Assembly (NCBI RefSeq): GCF_003633615.1
Contig: NZ_RBKU01000001.1
Span: 1,364,001 to 1,428,000 of the forward strand
Direction: 5' to 3'
From: Mucilaginibacter gracilis
Lineage (GTDB): Bacteria; Bacteroidota; Bacteroidia; Sphingobacteriales; Sphingobacteriaceae
DNA length: 64,000 nt
Of the stretch, positions 36,990 to 46,681 are shown piece by piece; within the stretch, counting starts at the first letter, position 1, and each line of letters opens with the position of its first letter. The translations under genes and the position numbers were made by a program. Under the pieces are notes generated by a model. That model made no database searches. It was not told where the DNA came from and was given only the letters and a program-made list of their open reading frames with translations.

Positions 36990-38006
36990 ATGCATAATGA
37001 CGCATTTTTTACCAGATGGAAAAACGTCAATTTAAGCCGTGTTGCACCTTTTATTTATTTACGTTATTACGAAAGACATTCTACTGTATACGAAAAGCAG
37101 TCTACAGTATCGGGACTGACCACCAAGGGATATTTTTACCTAAACAATGAATTTGCAGCATGTGAGGTTTTTGTTGAAAAAGTGCAGGAAGGTTTCTGGA
37201 TGATTGCAATGGAAATCAGGTCGAAAGAGAATATTCACTATTATATTACACCAAAGCACAAAACCAACTTCTACTCGGCTAACTTCATTTCTAGCTCAAC
37301 GGAAATCGGATATCAAAATGGCAAAGATATTCACTGGGATAGTACCCAAGTGCTTTTTTTTGATCCAAGTACGTCTCATGAGATTTACCTCAAAAAAGGA
37401 ACGCGAGTAAAATGCAGCCGACTTATTTATACCAACAATTTTCTTAACGCTCTGGCTGGCAGTGAAATAAATTTCTCATCAGAGAAAGGCCAGTTCAATC
37501 AGACCATCAGCAATAGGACGATGGTGAAGGCAGAAGATTTTCTTCAGGATCGTTTGTTTAATATTTTACGTTACGAGCGCAATGAGTATCACTACCGGGC
37601 ATCACTCTTTAGCGCAGCTTATGGGCTGACGACATTCTTTTTAAAACTTCTATCTGGCAAAAAAGAGATAATGAATGATCTCAACAAAAAGGACAATTAT
37701 GCAATGCTAAAAGCGGCTAAGATACTTGAAGTGCATTTTTCTGACCGTTTCCCCGGAATTCATAAACTGGCATTTGATTGTAATATCTCGGTATCCAAAC
37801 TCAAACGAGATTTCAAGAAAATTTATGGTATAACACCGCTGAATTATTTCCGCAACCTCCAGGTTACTTATGCAATGGTTTCCTATAAAGAACGAGAAAA
37901 AACGGCTAAGGAATTAGCTGCCGATTTAGGTTTTAAAAAAAGCAGCAACTTTTCGGCGTGGTATAAAAACATAAATGATCATCAAAATTATATCACTAAA
38001 TCGTAA
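36990..38006 (+). CDS. AraC-family transcriptional regulator
   Basis: About 338 aa from ATG 36990 (MHNDAFFTRWKN). The C-terminal ~100 residues hold the paired helix-turn-helix: HKLAFDCNISVSKLKRDFKKIYGITPLNYF and KTAKELAADLGFKKSSNFSAWYKN. The N-terminal ~220 residues are an uncharacterised effector region. The next gene (a receiver protein) begins 4 bp later, so the two form an operon just ahead of the exopolysaccharide cluster, which they may control. Confidence 0.85.
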   Translation: MHNDAFFTRWKNVNLSRVAPFIYLRYYERHSTVYEKQSTVSGLTTKGYFYLNNEFAACEVFVEKVQEGFWMIAMEIRSKENIHYYITPKHKTNFYSANFISSSTEIGYQNGKDIHWDSTQVLFFDPSTSHEIYLKKGTRVKCSRLIYTNNFLNALAGSEINFSSEKGQFNQTISNRTMVKAEDFLQDRLFNILRYERNEYHYRASLFSAAYGLTTFFLKLLSGKKEIMNDLNKKDNYAMLKAAKILEVHFSDRFPGIHKLAFDCNISVSKLKRDFKKIYGITPLNYFRNLQVTYAMVSYKEREKTAKELAADLGFKKSSNFSAWYKNINDHQNYITKS

Positions 38007-38010
38007 GGAA

Positions 38011-38397
38011 ATGGGTAAGGTAACTACGGTCGGCATTATTGACGACGATAAATTTTACAGCACCATAGTATCCAGGCAATTGGAGCGCGCCAATATGCAA
38101 GTTATGTTTAATGCGTCAGACGGTAAGTGTGGATTGGCCGAACTACAGTCAATGTTAATTCACCCTAAAGTGGTTATTGTTGATATTGAAATGCCCATAA
38201 TGGATGGCTTTGAGGTGGTAAGATATTTGAAACAAGCGTGGCCCCGTTTGCCAATTATTGCACACTCGTCGTTAACAAGCGACACTGTTCATCAACAGAT
38301 CATTGCTGATGGTGCCGACATGTTTATTTTAAAGCAGCCAAACGCATTAAAGCTGATTGATGCTATTAAAAAATTAACAGCTATAAAAGTTAGTTAA
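38011..38397 (+). CDS. Stand-alone response-regulator receiver protein
   Basis: About 128 aa from ATG 38011. CheY-like: acidic pair in GIIDDDKFYS, phospho-Asp in VVIVDIEMPIMDGFEVVRYL, switch Ser/Thr in IIAHSSLTS and conserved Lys in MFILKQPNA. No output domain. AAGGA precedes the start and the upstream stop is only 4 bp away. Likely partner of an unlinked kinase, with the co-encoded AraC protein as possible output. Confidence 0.88.
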   Translation: MGKVTTVGIIDDDKFYSTIVSRQLERANMQVMFNASDGKCGLAELQSMLIHPKVVIVDIEMPIMDGFEVVRYLKQAWPRLPIIAHSSLTSDTVHQQIIADGADMFILKQPNALKLIDAIKKLTAIKVS

Positions 38398-38425
38398 CAG
38401 CAAAAAAGTACACTATTGTATGGGG

Positions 38426-39775
38426 TTATTTACCCTTACCCTGCACCATAACTTTAACTGTTTTAAAAATAATGTTAAGGTCGGAGTTTAGGCTTATGTT
38501 TTGCAGGTAAAGTAAATCATAACGCACCCTGTCACGCATTTGGTCCACATTTTCGGCATAGCCGTAATGTACCTGCCCTATAGAGGTAACTCCCGGCCTC
38601 ACCCGAAGCAGTTTTTTGTAATTAGGTGTCTTCTCTACTATTTGTTCGATAAAATGCTGCCGTTCGGGCCTTGGGCCAACTACAGACATATCGCCTTTTA
38701 GTACATTCCAAAATTGAGGGAGTTCATCCAGCCGGGTTTTGCGCATCATACGGCCCCACTTGGTAACCCTCGGATCATACTCTCTTGCTAATTGCGGACC
38801 AAATTTTTCGGCATCAATACGCATGCTTCTAAATTTGTGAATGTAAAATGGTTTTTCGTTACGGCCAATCCTTTGCTGCTTGTAAAATACCGGGCCTCTG
38901 GATGTTAGCTTAGTAATTATTGCCAAAATTAAAAATGCAGGGAAGCCCATTATCAGCACACTTGCCGAGAAGGCGATATCAAATGCGCGTTTTAAAAACC
39001 GTATCTTCATTGAAATTTGAGGATGCGATGTGATATGCAGTATTGGAAGCTCATTATAGTTAACTAACTGAGCACCATTATTGTTTAAAATCAAATCAGA
39101 TACTACATTTATTTTTATAAAGTTGCTATCACCAAATTGCACCAAGCGTTTTAAAAATTCGCCATCCATTTGTTTATAGCAAATAAATATTTCGTCGGGT
39201 TTTTTGCTTAAAAGTGCGTCGGTTAACTCTTGCTCGGCCATATTTAGCACGCGCTCTTCGGCAATAAAATCGGCTAAATTATAACCGTATTCCGGATGGT
39301 GGCTGAACGAATTTAAAAGGCGCTGTGCTATTTCTTCGTCTCCTATAATAACAACCTGCCTATTGTTATAACCCTTCTTCCTGATAAAATCTAAACAGAA
39401 GAAAACAACCGACCGATAAATGACTACAAAACAGAAAAATAAAACATATGATACAACTAAAAAAAACCTGGGGATGTATGCCAGCTTAAAAAAATAGAAT
39501 ATAACAAATACAATAAGCAAATGGTAAATTAGCGATGCCATAAACTTATTAATGTTATCACCCAATTGTAGCGGCCGTTTTATTTTAAAGTTTCCGGATA
39601 TAGCCGCAACAGATAGCCATGTGATATTAATAAAAAGAAGGAAAAGGGTGGTATCTGCATCCCACAAATACGATTTTGTTTGTATTAAGTGCCCGCTATA
39701 AAAAGCCCAATTCAATAACAAAAGATCTGTAATGAATATCAATCCGGGGAAATACTTAGAGTAACGTACAGACAT
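38426..39775 (-). CDS. Undecaprenyl-phosphate sugar-1-phosphate transferase (exopolysaccharide initiation)
   Basis: 449 aa, WcaJ/WbaP-type. Four N-terminal membrane spans, a CoA-binding-like soluble middle (RQVVIIGDEEIAQRLL), a fifth hydrophobic segment (FDIAFSASVLIMGFPAFLIL), then the catalytic bac_transf domain: SRGPVFYKQQRIGRNEKPF, YIHKFRSMRIDAE, RKTRLDELPQFWNVLKGDMSVVGPRPE. It puts the first sugar phosphate on the lipid carrier. Convergent with the receiver gene and last on its strand of the cluster; standing ~1.2 kb from the next glycosyltransferase, it may be transcribed separately. Confidence 0.93.
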   Translation of the reverse strand: MSVRYSKYFPGLIFITDLLLLNWAFYSGHLIQTKSYLWDADTTLFLLFINITWLSVAAISGNFKIKRPLQLGDNINKFMASLIYHLLIVFVIFYFFKLAYIPRFFLVVSYVLFFCFVVIYRSVVFFCLDFIRKKGYNNRQVVIIGDEEIAQRLLNSFSHHPEYGYNLADFIAEERVLNMAEQELTDALLSKKPDEIFICYKQMDGEFLKRLVQFGDSNFIKINVVSDLILNNNGAQLVNYNELPILHITSHPQISMKIRFLKRAFDIAFSASVLIMGFPAFLILAIITKLTSRGPVFYKQQRIGRNEKPFYIHKFRSMRIDAEKFGPQLAREYDPRVTKWGRMMRKTRLDELPQFWNVLKGDMSVVGPRPERQHFIEQIVEKTPNYKKLLRVRPGVTSIGQVHYGYAENVDQMRDRVRYDLLYLQNISLNSDLNIIFKTVKVMVQGKGK

Positions 39776-40322
39776 ATATTCAGTTTAAATAAAACACTTT
39801 TTTATACTAACCGCTTAATTATTTAACAAAACGCAGTGATTAATATTGGTGCTTTACCAAAAATGATGCCGCAAGCTATATTTGTATTTTTTAAGGATTT
39901 AGAAACCTTTTAAACTGAAAAGATGTATTATAATCGATACATTAAAGTATACATATCTAAACGAAATTTATGTAACACCCGGCGATAATTAACAAGCCTG
40001 TCGGAAATCGAATCACTAACCGCTTTACCCAATTGAGTAAAGTGCAACATGAGAGCCAGAATGTTGTTATCCAATTGGCAATTATCCCCAAAAGTTTTTT
40101 TGTGAATGCAGTATTTTGATTGAGTTGATGATAGCTGGCTACCGAATGGTTTGCCTACTGGATGCGGACGACATTTAATTTTTTGTGTTGATACCTGGTC
40201 ATCGCGATCATTTTCGGCCAGGATAGCATCCATTATTACTTATCTGTGTCGGTTTATTTGCACCGCATTTAATGTACGTTACATAAAACGTATTACTTTA
40301 TACCAATTGCCTAATAGTTTTC
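39776..40322. other. Mostly non-coding gap
   Basis: About 550 bp holding the promoter of the initiating transferase. A minus-strand frame at 39928-40233 is listed separately with low confidence. Confidence 0.4.
39928..40233 (-). CDS. Doubtful hypothetical protein
   Basis: 101 codons from ATG 40233, soluble, no motif (patches CRPHPVGKPFGSQL, LALMLHFTQLGKAVSDSI). Composition is not clearly coding, and there is no linked gene. May be chance. Confidence 0.25.
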   Translation of the reverse strand: MDAILAENDRDDQVSTQKIKCRPHPVGKPFGSQLSSTQSKYCIHKKTFGDNCQLDNNILALMLHFTQLGKAVSDSISDRLVNYRRVLHKFRLDMYTLMYRL

Positions 40323-40535
40323 TTAACCAACATTTCTGAGGCCTACCGGGGTTTCGTTTAATTTATTCCAAGCTTTAATACTATCATCTATAAAAGCGGA
40401 CGTTAATTTAAAATGGTCTTTATCGTTTGGGCAAACGAGTTTAAATTTGGCTTTAGGCAATTGTTCAATAACAGGTCGCGCTCCACAAATTCTGCAATTT
40501 TCGCAATAAATGTTTTTTTGAATAGAAATGTACAT
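40323..40535 (-). CDS. Small Cys-rich, Lar-like zinc-ribbon protein
   Basis: About 70 aa from ATG 40535 (GTG 40559 possible). CENCRICGARPVIEQLP, then LVCPNDKDHF and an Ile-Lys-Ala-Trp-Asn ending stretch (DDSIKAWNKLNE). This resembles the compact zinc-ribbon layout of restriction-alleviation (Lar-like) proteins, which modulate Type I restriction. The similarity is by pattern only. Confidence 0.5.
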   Translation of the reverse strand: MYISIQKNIYCENCRICGARPVIEQLPKAKFKLVCPNDKDHFKLTSAFIDDSIKAWNKLNETPVGLRNVG

Positions 40536-41010
40536 ATAACAAATTTTAAATACCCACAAGTTACTGTCTCAATGGTTAGTCAATTATTAGGCCACTTAAA
40601 TTTAAAAAATCAGGGGAATTATTAATCCTATTTATCAATATGCCCCCAAAACTAACATAAAACCATTTGTCCAACAACACTATTAAACGGTTCTCCGTCA
40701 TAATAGTTTAACCAAAACAACTAAATATTTATAGCACAAAGCGTCTCTAAAGTTAAATTAGTGCCATTCAGCATTTTAATTTTTTAAATACAGCTCGCTT
40801 TATATTTGGTTCCGTAAAGTTTGTTTTTATAAGGCTGCCTAATACCAATACTATTGGCAATTTGGCTTTAATACACCATCCCTAAATCACATTAATAATT
40901 TTTACCCACATTACCGCAACGCTAACTTACAGCATATGTGTAGCCTTTCATCATTAATAACCAAAATGAAAATTCGAAATTTTACGCTTTTAATAATTAC
41001 TCGTCAAAAT
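40536..41010. other. Intergenic region, no feature seen
   Basis: About 475 AT-rich bp between the small zinc-ribbon gene and the glycosyltransferase stop. No ORF, clear terminator or repeat found by eye. Confidence 0.4.
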
Positions 41011-42120
41011 CTAATTGGTTTTCTTAAGCTTTTCGTCAACAAACTTTTTAAATTTTTGTGCAAATATTGCCGAGCTAAACTTTTGTGAATGATCTCTGAT
41101 AAATTTAAAATCTAACGCAGGTTCAAGAGCTTCAAATTTTAACACCGCCGCTTTAATAGCATCAACATTCTGCTCATAAAATAAAACGCCTGTTTTATTC
41201 TCTATTATTGTTTCCAGTGCTCCTCCTTTTCCAAAAGCAATAACCGGGGTTCCACAAGCCTGGGCTTCAACGGGCACTATTCCAAAATCCTCTTCGGCAG
41301 CAAAAACAAAGGCTTTTGCTTTCGACATATATTTTTTTAAAACATCAAATTGTTGAAAACCCAATAATTGTATATTGTCGGTTTTTAGTTTTACAATTTT
41401 CTTCATATCCGGTCCATCGCCAATAACAACGAGAGTTTTATCCGGCATTTCGGAAAAGGCTTTAACAATTAAATCAATTTTTTTGTAAGGCACCAATCGC
41501 GAACAGGTAAAATAATAATTGTCTTTTACCTCTTCTAAAGCAAAATCGTCTACAGCTACATTTGGATAAATTGTGAAACTATCTCTATCGTAAATTTTCT
41601 TGATTCTTTTGCCAATATAGTTTGAATTAGAAATAAAAAAATCAACTCTATTTGTACTGATAATGTCCCAAAAACGAATACGGTGAAGGAAATATTTTGC
41701 TAAAAAACCTTTTAAACCTTTATCTAAACCAGATTCTTTTAAATAGGGGTGATATAAATCCCAGGCGTAGCGGATGGGCGAGTGACAATAACAGATATGA
41801 GTTTGATTAGCATTTGTTAACACCCCCTTTGCAACCGAGTGCGACGAGCTTATAATTAAATCATAGCTTGATAAGTCAAACTGCTCTATGGCTAATGGAA
41901 ATAAAGGGAGATAGGTGCGCCATTTGGTTTTAGCAAATGGCAGTTTTTGGATAAAGGATGTTGTTAGCTTATGGGCACTTAAACCCAATTTATCAACTGT
42001 ATCGCTAATAGCTACTAATGTAAATAAATCTGCTTCAGGATAAATTTTTGCTATTTCCTGAACAACTTTTTCTGACCCGCCGATGGTTGTTAACCACTCT
42101 TGAACAATAGCTACTTTCAT
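41011..42120 (-). CDS. GT4-family glycosyltransferase (mannosyltransferase-like)
   Basis: 369 aa GT-B enzyme. N-terminal KVAIVQEWLTTIGGSEKVVQEI and CHSPIRYAWDLYHPYL resemble WbaZ-type mannosyltransferases. C-terminal nucleotide-sugar half: SRLVPYKKIDLIVKAF, and the EX7E motif in AAEEDFGIVPVEAQACGTPVIA. Cytoplasmic face; adds a sugar to the lipid-linked repeat unit. Donor unproven. Divergent from the next glycosyltransferase across 173 bp. Confidence 0.9.
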   Translation of the reverse strand: MKVAIVQEWLTTIGGSEKVVQEIAKIYPEADLFTLVAISDTVDKLGLSAHKLTTSFIQKLPFAKTKWRTYLPLFPLAIEQFDLSSYDLIISSSHSVAKGVLTNANQTHICYCHSPIRYAWDLYHPYLKESGLDKGLKGFLAKYFLHRIRFWDIISTNRVDFFISNSNYIGKRIKKIYDRDSFTIYPNVAVDDFALEEVKDNYYFTCSRLVPYKKIDLIVKAFSEMPDKTLVVIGDGPDMKKIVKLKTDNIQLLGFQQFDVLKKYMSKAKAFVFAAEEDFGIVPVEAQACGTPVIAFGKGGALETIIENKTGVLFYEQNVDAIKAAVLKFEALEPALDFKFIRDHSQKFSSAIFAQKFKKFVDEKLKKTN

Positions 42121-42293
42121 TTTACTTTTGACAATATTTAAGAAAGAACTTTTTTTTTAAAGCTTGGCGAAAAAAAATTCACACTCAAGCAATAGCGAAA
42201 TTAACAAAATTTGGAGTAACACTCGTTTCATATCGTTATTATTGCAATAGTTTCGTAAACAAACGCATTACACCATAATTTAAGCAGTATAAA

Positions 42294-43427
42294 ATGGAGA
42301 TTTCTTATATAACATCATATGATTCGAAGGACGTTCATAAGTGGTCTGGATTGGGGTATTATATAGCAAAAGGCTTAGAAGCACAAAACAACAATCTTGA
42401 TTATATTAGTATAATTAAACCAAGAACGCCCATAGCCATACTCAAAAAGATATTTTACAAATCGTTAGGAAAGGGATTTTTATTTGACCGCATACCTTCG
42501 GAATCAAAAATTTTTGCAGATGAAGCCAAAAAAAAAATAAAGCAAAATACCGACATTGTATTTTCGCCCGGATCAACAATTTTTAGCTACCTGGAAACTA
42601 ACAAGCCTAAAGTATTTTATACAGATGCCACTTTTGCCGGCATGATAGATTTTTATAAATCATTTACTAACCTAAGCAGGGAAACGATAGAAAACGGAAC
42701 AATGCTGGAAAAAACCGCATTGAACAACTGCGACCTGGCTATATACTCATCCGACTGGGCTGCGCAATCCGCAATAGACAATTACGGAATAAATCCTCAA
42801 AAAGTTAAAGTGGTGCCTTTTGGAGCAAATATTGATAGTGACAGAAACTTAAATGACATCAAAACTATTGTATCAAAAAAGAACTACTATACCTGCAACT
42901 TACTGTTTGTAGGCGTTGAGTGGGAAAGAAAAGGCGGTCCGCTTGCATTAGATGTTACCAAAAGGCTCAACGAAATGGGGTTAAAAACAACCTTACACGT
43001 TGTTGGCTTGCCCAAACTTCCTTTAAAAAACATTCCGCCCTACGTAGTAAACCATGGTTTTGTTAGTAAAGGCAATGCCGAAGGTAAGCAACGGCTTGAT
43101 AACTTATTTACCAATGCACACTTTTTAATTGTACCATCCCTTGCCGAAGCTTATGGTTTGGTTTTTTGTGAGGCCGGCTCGTTTGGTTTGCCGGCAATAT
43201 CCACTAATGTTGGAGGCATACCAACAATTGTTAAAAATAACATTAATGGACAATTGTTTGATTTAGGAACGCCTGCGGTAAAATATTCGGATTACATCTA
43301 TAATACTCTTAATAACCCACAGGTTTATCAAGAATTATGCATCTCATCATTTAACCGATACGAACAGGAACTGACGTGGAATTCTGCAGGAAAAAAGTTG
43401 ACGGCTCTTTTAGATGATGTCAGATAA
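42294..43427 (+). CDS. GT4-family glycosyltransferase
   Basis: 377 aa, the only plus-strand gene within the cluster. C-terminal GT-B half: LLFVGVEWERKGGPLALDV, VNHGFVSKGNAEGKQRL, and the EX7E-type motif VPSLAEAYGLVFCEAGSFGLPAIST. The N-terminal half is less conserved (VFYTDATFAGMIDFYKSF). Its stop abuts the stop of the next, convergent gene. No signal peptide. Substrate unknown. Confidence 0.88.
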   Translation: MEISYITSYDSKDVHKWSGLGYYIAKGLEAQNNNLDYISIIKPRTPIAILKKIFYKSLGKGFLFDRIPSESKIFADEAKKKIKQNTDIVFSPGSTIFSYLETNKPKVFYTDATFAGMIDFYKSFTNLSRETIENGTMLEKTALNNCDLAIYSSDWAAQSAIDNYGINPQKVKVVPFGANIDSDRNLNDIKTIVSKKNYYTCNLLFVGVEWERKGGPLALDVTKRLNEMGLKTTLHVVGLPKLPLKNIPPYVVNHGFVSKGNAEGKQRLDNLFTNAHFLIVPSLAEAYGLVFCEAGSFGLPAISTNVGGIPTIVKNNINGQLFDLGTPAVKYSDYIYNTLNNPQVYQELCISSFNRYEQELTWNSAGKKLTALLDDVR

Positions 43428-43428
43428 A

Positions 43429-44532
43429 TTACTGTATCAGATTACTAAATTTAGCCGAAAAATTTTCAAAATTATACTTTGCTTGCGTTTTAAGGTATTG
43501 CGCATACGCTATGTCCAACTTTTCTGTACCTGATTTTTTTAGAATGGAGTCTATTTTTAAAACAAGGTCTTCTTCATCTTTAAAATTCACGGCTCCTGTA
43601 TGGCTCGCAATCTCTACTAATCCGCCTCTATTTGCAACAAACGTAATGCAAGAGCAAGCCATGGCTTCAATAGCAACAATACCGAAAGGTTCGTTCCATT
43701 GCGATGGAACTATAGAGAACTGCACACCTTTAGATTTTATTGCCAAAGAAACATTGGTTGACTTGCCTGTAAAGATAACGTTAGCCGTTGCCCTATTCCG
43801 AAGCGATTGATAGTAGTTTGATGTGCCAACTTCAGCATCGCCGATAATATAAAACTCAATATCAGGATACTTTAACGCAATGTTTAAATAGGTATCAAAG
43901 CCTTTCTCTGGTATAATACGCCCAATACATACAAAGCTGTAATTGCTATCCTTGGGTTCGCTAAACCTATCTTCAAATTCAAGGTTACTAAACGTTGCCG
44001 AAAGCGATGGCTCAATTACCAACAACTTACTACTTTTTGTGCATTTTAAATTTGCCGACTCTAAAAAAGTTTCTAATATGTAATTTGAATTAAAAACTAT
44101 TTTATAGGCTTGAGGAGAATCAACTATTTTTTGCAGCAGCAACTTGCCCGAGTGGGTAAAATCAATATGGATGTGATATATAAACTTCCTTTTCACAAAA
44201 AATGAAAGCAGATATATAAACATAAAATACCGAGGCCCATTTACATAAACATAATCATGTTGCTTAATAGTTTTAACTAACCTAAACAAACTCAGGTAAT
44301 GGATTATCAATTTTGCCAAATCCAAAACACTTTTTTTTCCGTTGGTTAGTTTTAGTTGCGGCAAATAAAAAAAACCGGTTCCAGCGGCAGCGTTTGCTTC
44401 TACGTAATCACCTCGGGGCAAAGCTATTGTAGTTTTTAAACCTTTGGCATTGGCAGCAGCAACCAAATCTAACAATACACTTTGGCCACCGCCAATTTTG
44501 TTAAACTGATCTATAAATAATATCTTTTTCAT
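43429..44532 (-). CDS. GT4-family glycosyltransferase
   Basis: 367 aa. FIDQFNKIGGGQSVLLDLV at the N-terminus is the acceptor-side glycine loop; the C-terminal half has CIGRIIPEKGFDTYLNIAL and the EX7E-type region WNEPFGIVAIEAMACSCITFVA. ATG 44532 overlaps the stop of the Wzy gene (4 bp), so translation is coupled. It likely adds a sugar to the repeat unit. Confidence 0.9.
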   Translation of the reverse strand: MKKILFIDQFNKIGGGQSVLLDLVAAANAKGLKTTIALPRGDYVEANAAAGTGFFYLPQLKLTNGKKSVLDLAKLIIHYLSLFRLVKTIKQHDYVYVNGPRYFMFIYLLSFFVKRKFIYHIHIDFTHSGKLLLQKIVDSPQAYKIVFNSNYILETFLESANLKCTKSSKLLVIEPSLSATFSNLEFEDRFSEPKDSNYSFVCIGRIIPEKGFDTYLNIALKYPDIEFYIIGDAEVGTSNYYQSLRNRATANVIFTGKSTNVSLAIKSKGVQFSIVPSQWNEPFGIVAIEAMACSCITFVANRGGLVEIASHTGAVNFKDEEDLVLKIDSILKKSGTEKLDIAYAQYLKTQAKYNFENFSAKFSNLIQ

Positions 44533-45845
44533 TCAAAGTTATATTTATAAAATTTATTATAGCAAAGGGCAAGGGCAATAAAGGCCCAGATGTAAAATGA
44601 ATATGCCGGTGCCAAGGTTAACATTGCTGATATGTTAAAAAGCGTTCCGATAAAAAACATTTGGTGATATTTTGATGCACTACGGTTTTTCCATAATTTT
44701 TTTAGCGTGTATATAATGAGAGACAATAAAGAAATACCTCCAATGATACCCTGTTCACTCAAAACTATCGAAAACAAATTTTGAGGAAAGATGCCGGCTT
44801 CTAACGTTAAGCCAAATGTACGTATGCCCATTTTAAACTCATACAAATACATATAGTATATGCTTTTACCTACACCCACGCCGGTAAAAAAATTATCGTT
44901 AAACATTTTTAATCCTATACGTGAAGTATATCTTCTGAAAGACCCGCTATCCAATGTATGATCGGGATCTTGAAAAAAATTGGCTATCTTGTTGGTAAAT
45001 AGCGCGTCAAACGAATCAAATAAATTGTAGTAATAAACTGTAATTATTGCTATTAACAGAAATGTGAATACAACAGAGATCACAATCAATTTATTTTTAA
45101 AGCTGCTTTTGAAAACAAAAACAGAAAACAATAAAATAATTGGCAGAGCAATAAGCGTAGTTGATATAGTGGAAAGCAAGGAAGCAACATTAATGGCCGC
45201 AATAATTAACCAGATGTTTTGCTTAAAAAAATGCCTTGAATAAAAAACAAACAAACATATCCAGGCCTGATACAACACGTATATACCCGGTTCTTGCGAT
45301 AATCCACTACCTCTGAAATAATATTTTGATTTGTTTTGAATAAATGAAGGCAGCGCCTGCACCACATCAAACGAAACCATGGATATTAAAGAATAGATTG
45401 ATATAACCGTAGCTATGATTATTGATGTTTTAATTACTTTTTCAACATTATCATAAATATATTTAGATGAGCTTATGGTGTTAAAAGCCGCATAATTAAA
45501 AAACATAAATATGAGCTGAAGCGTAGGAAAGAAGTAGTAATTGTATTTAAAAGAATTTGCTTCGGGATATTTATTGTAAAAGCCAATGGGATATGTTTGG
45601 GTTATATAAGATAGTACATAGCTAATAACCGGCGAAGCAACAAAAAAGCAAAACAATATAAAAGTTAATTTGGTAATTTTTTTTGTTTTATCAAACGACA
45701 ATATGTTAACTATAAGCAGTAGCAATGCTAGCAGTTCGTATATCTTAAAGCTACCGCCAATCCTGATAACAGGAAATTGCTGGAAGGCGATAAAAGCAAG
45801 TATGTAATAACTTAACTTGTTTTTTAATTTCTGAATTTCAATCAC
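44529..45845 (-). CDS. O-antigen/exopolysaccharide polymerase (Wzy-like)
   Basis: 438 aa with about 10-12 membrane segments and a large loop near residues 330-370 (FFQDPDHTLDSGSFRRYTSRIGLKMF, FTGVGVGKSIYY). This is the O-antigen ligase/polymerase (Wzc_C superfamily) layout. Encoded among Wzx, glycosyltransferases and Wzc, so polymerase rather than ligase is the better guess. Sequence within the family varies too much for a finer call. Confidence 0.82.
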   Translation of the reverse strand: MIEIQKLKNKLSYYILAFIAFQQFPVIRIGGSFKIYELLALLLLIVNILSFDKTKKITKLTFILFCFFVASPVISYVLSYITQTYPIGFYNKYPEANSFKYNYYFFPTLQLIFMFFNYAAFNTISSSKYIYDNVEKVIKTSIIIATVISIYSLISMVSFDVVQALPSFIQNKSKYYFRGSGLSQEPGIYVLYQAWICLFVFYSRHFFKQNIWLIIAAINVASLLSTISTTLIALPIILLFSVFVFKSSFKNKLIVISVVFTFLLIAIITVYYYNLFDSFDALFTNKIANFFQDPDHTLDSGSFRRYTSRIGLKMFNDNFFTGVGVGKSIYYMYLYEFKMGIRTFGLTLEAGIFPQNLFSIVLSEQGIIGGISLLSLIIYTLKKLWKNRSASKYHQMFFIGTLFNISAMLTLAPAYSFYIWAFIALALCYNKFYKYNFE

Positions 45846-45885
45846 CTATATTTTTATTGATATACTTACACAAATAATAATTTCA

Positions 45886-46659
45886 CTAATCTTTTTTAAG
45901 TATAATATTGATGTTCAATTTCCTTAAAACTTTTTTAGCGGCAAACTTAATAGTCTGCAAGTAATATAATTTAAGTGCTTCCTGCTTTGTAGCACTACCC
46001 GTTTCGCTTATAGCCCTATATGATTCCTTAACTACACCCAAAGTGTCACTTAGCCCGCCTAGTGCCATTTTAACTGTTATTTGGTCCATAAACCCCGCCT
46101 TTAAGTTTTCACCAACCCGCAGCAGCCATTCATAATCGCCACAAATTTTAAAAGATGTGTTATAGTTACCAAATTGCTTAAATAAGCTTTTGTGATGCAG
46201 CGAACCCGGATGCGCAATATTGCAAACTTTTCGTGATGTTTCCCAAACCCACGGCCAGCCCAATAGCCGAATAAATTTACCCTTGCCATCAACAATTTTT
46301 ACTCGTGATGATATATAATTAAAATTTTCACTTTCTGCTTTATTTAAAAACTGCACATAACTACTAAAGGCATCGGGGTATACCTCATCATCCGAACCAA
46401 CAAATGCAATCCATTCGCCTTGTGCTAAAGCCAAGCCTCTGTTCCAGGCCTCATAAACACCACTATCTTTTTCACTAATCCATTTATTAACAACATCATG
46501 GTATTTTTTTACTATTTCTATTGTGTTATCAGTTGACGCACCGTCAACAACAATCAGCTCAATATTTTTATAGGTTTGGTTTTTTATACTGAGCAGGTAA
46601 TTCTCCAAAACTTTACCAGAGTTATATGTTGCTGTAATTATTGATATTAATGGTTGCAT
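45886..46659 (-). CDS. GT2-family glycosyltransferase
   Basis: About 258 aa from ATG 46659 (MQPLISIITATYNSGKVL). The nominal earlier start at 46743 would overlap the acyltransferase gene and adds non-conserved residues. GT-A fold: IELIVVDGASTDNTIEIV, SEKDSGVYEAWNRGL, and a DxD-like GSDDEVYPDAF. Substrate unknown; the SEKDSGVYEAWNRG form is common in colanic-acid WcaE-like enzymes. Confidence 0.9.
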   Translation of the reverse strand: MQPLISIITATYNSGKVLENYLLSIKNQTYKNIELIVVDGASTDNTIEIVKKYHDVVNKWISEKDSGVYEAWNRGLALAQGEWIAFVGSDDEVYPDAFSSYVQFLNKAESENFNYISSRVKIVDGKGKFIRLLGWPWVWETSRKVCNIAHPGSLHHKSLFKQFGNYNTSFKICGDYEWLLRVGENLKAGFMDQITVKMALGGLSDTLGVVKESYRAISETGSATKQEALKLYYLQTIKFAAKKVLRKLNINIILKKD

Positions 46660-46681
46660 AGTTTTTTTAAGATCATTGGGT

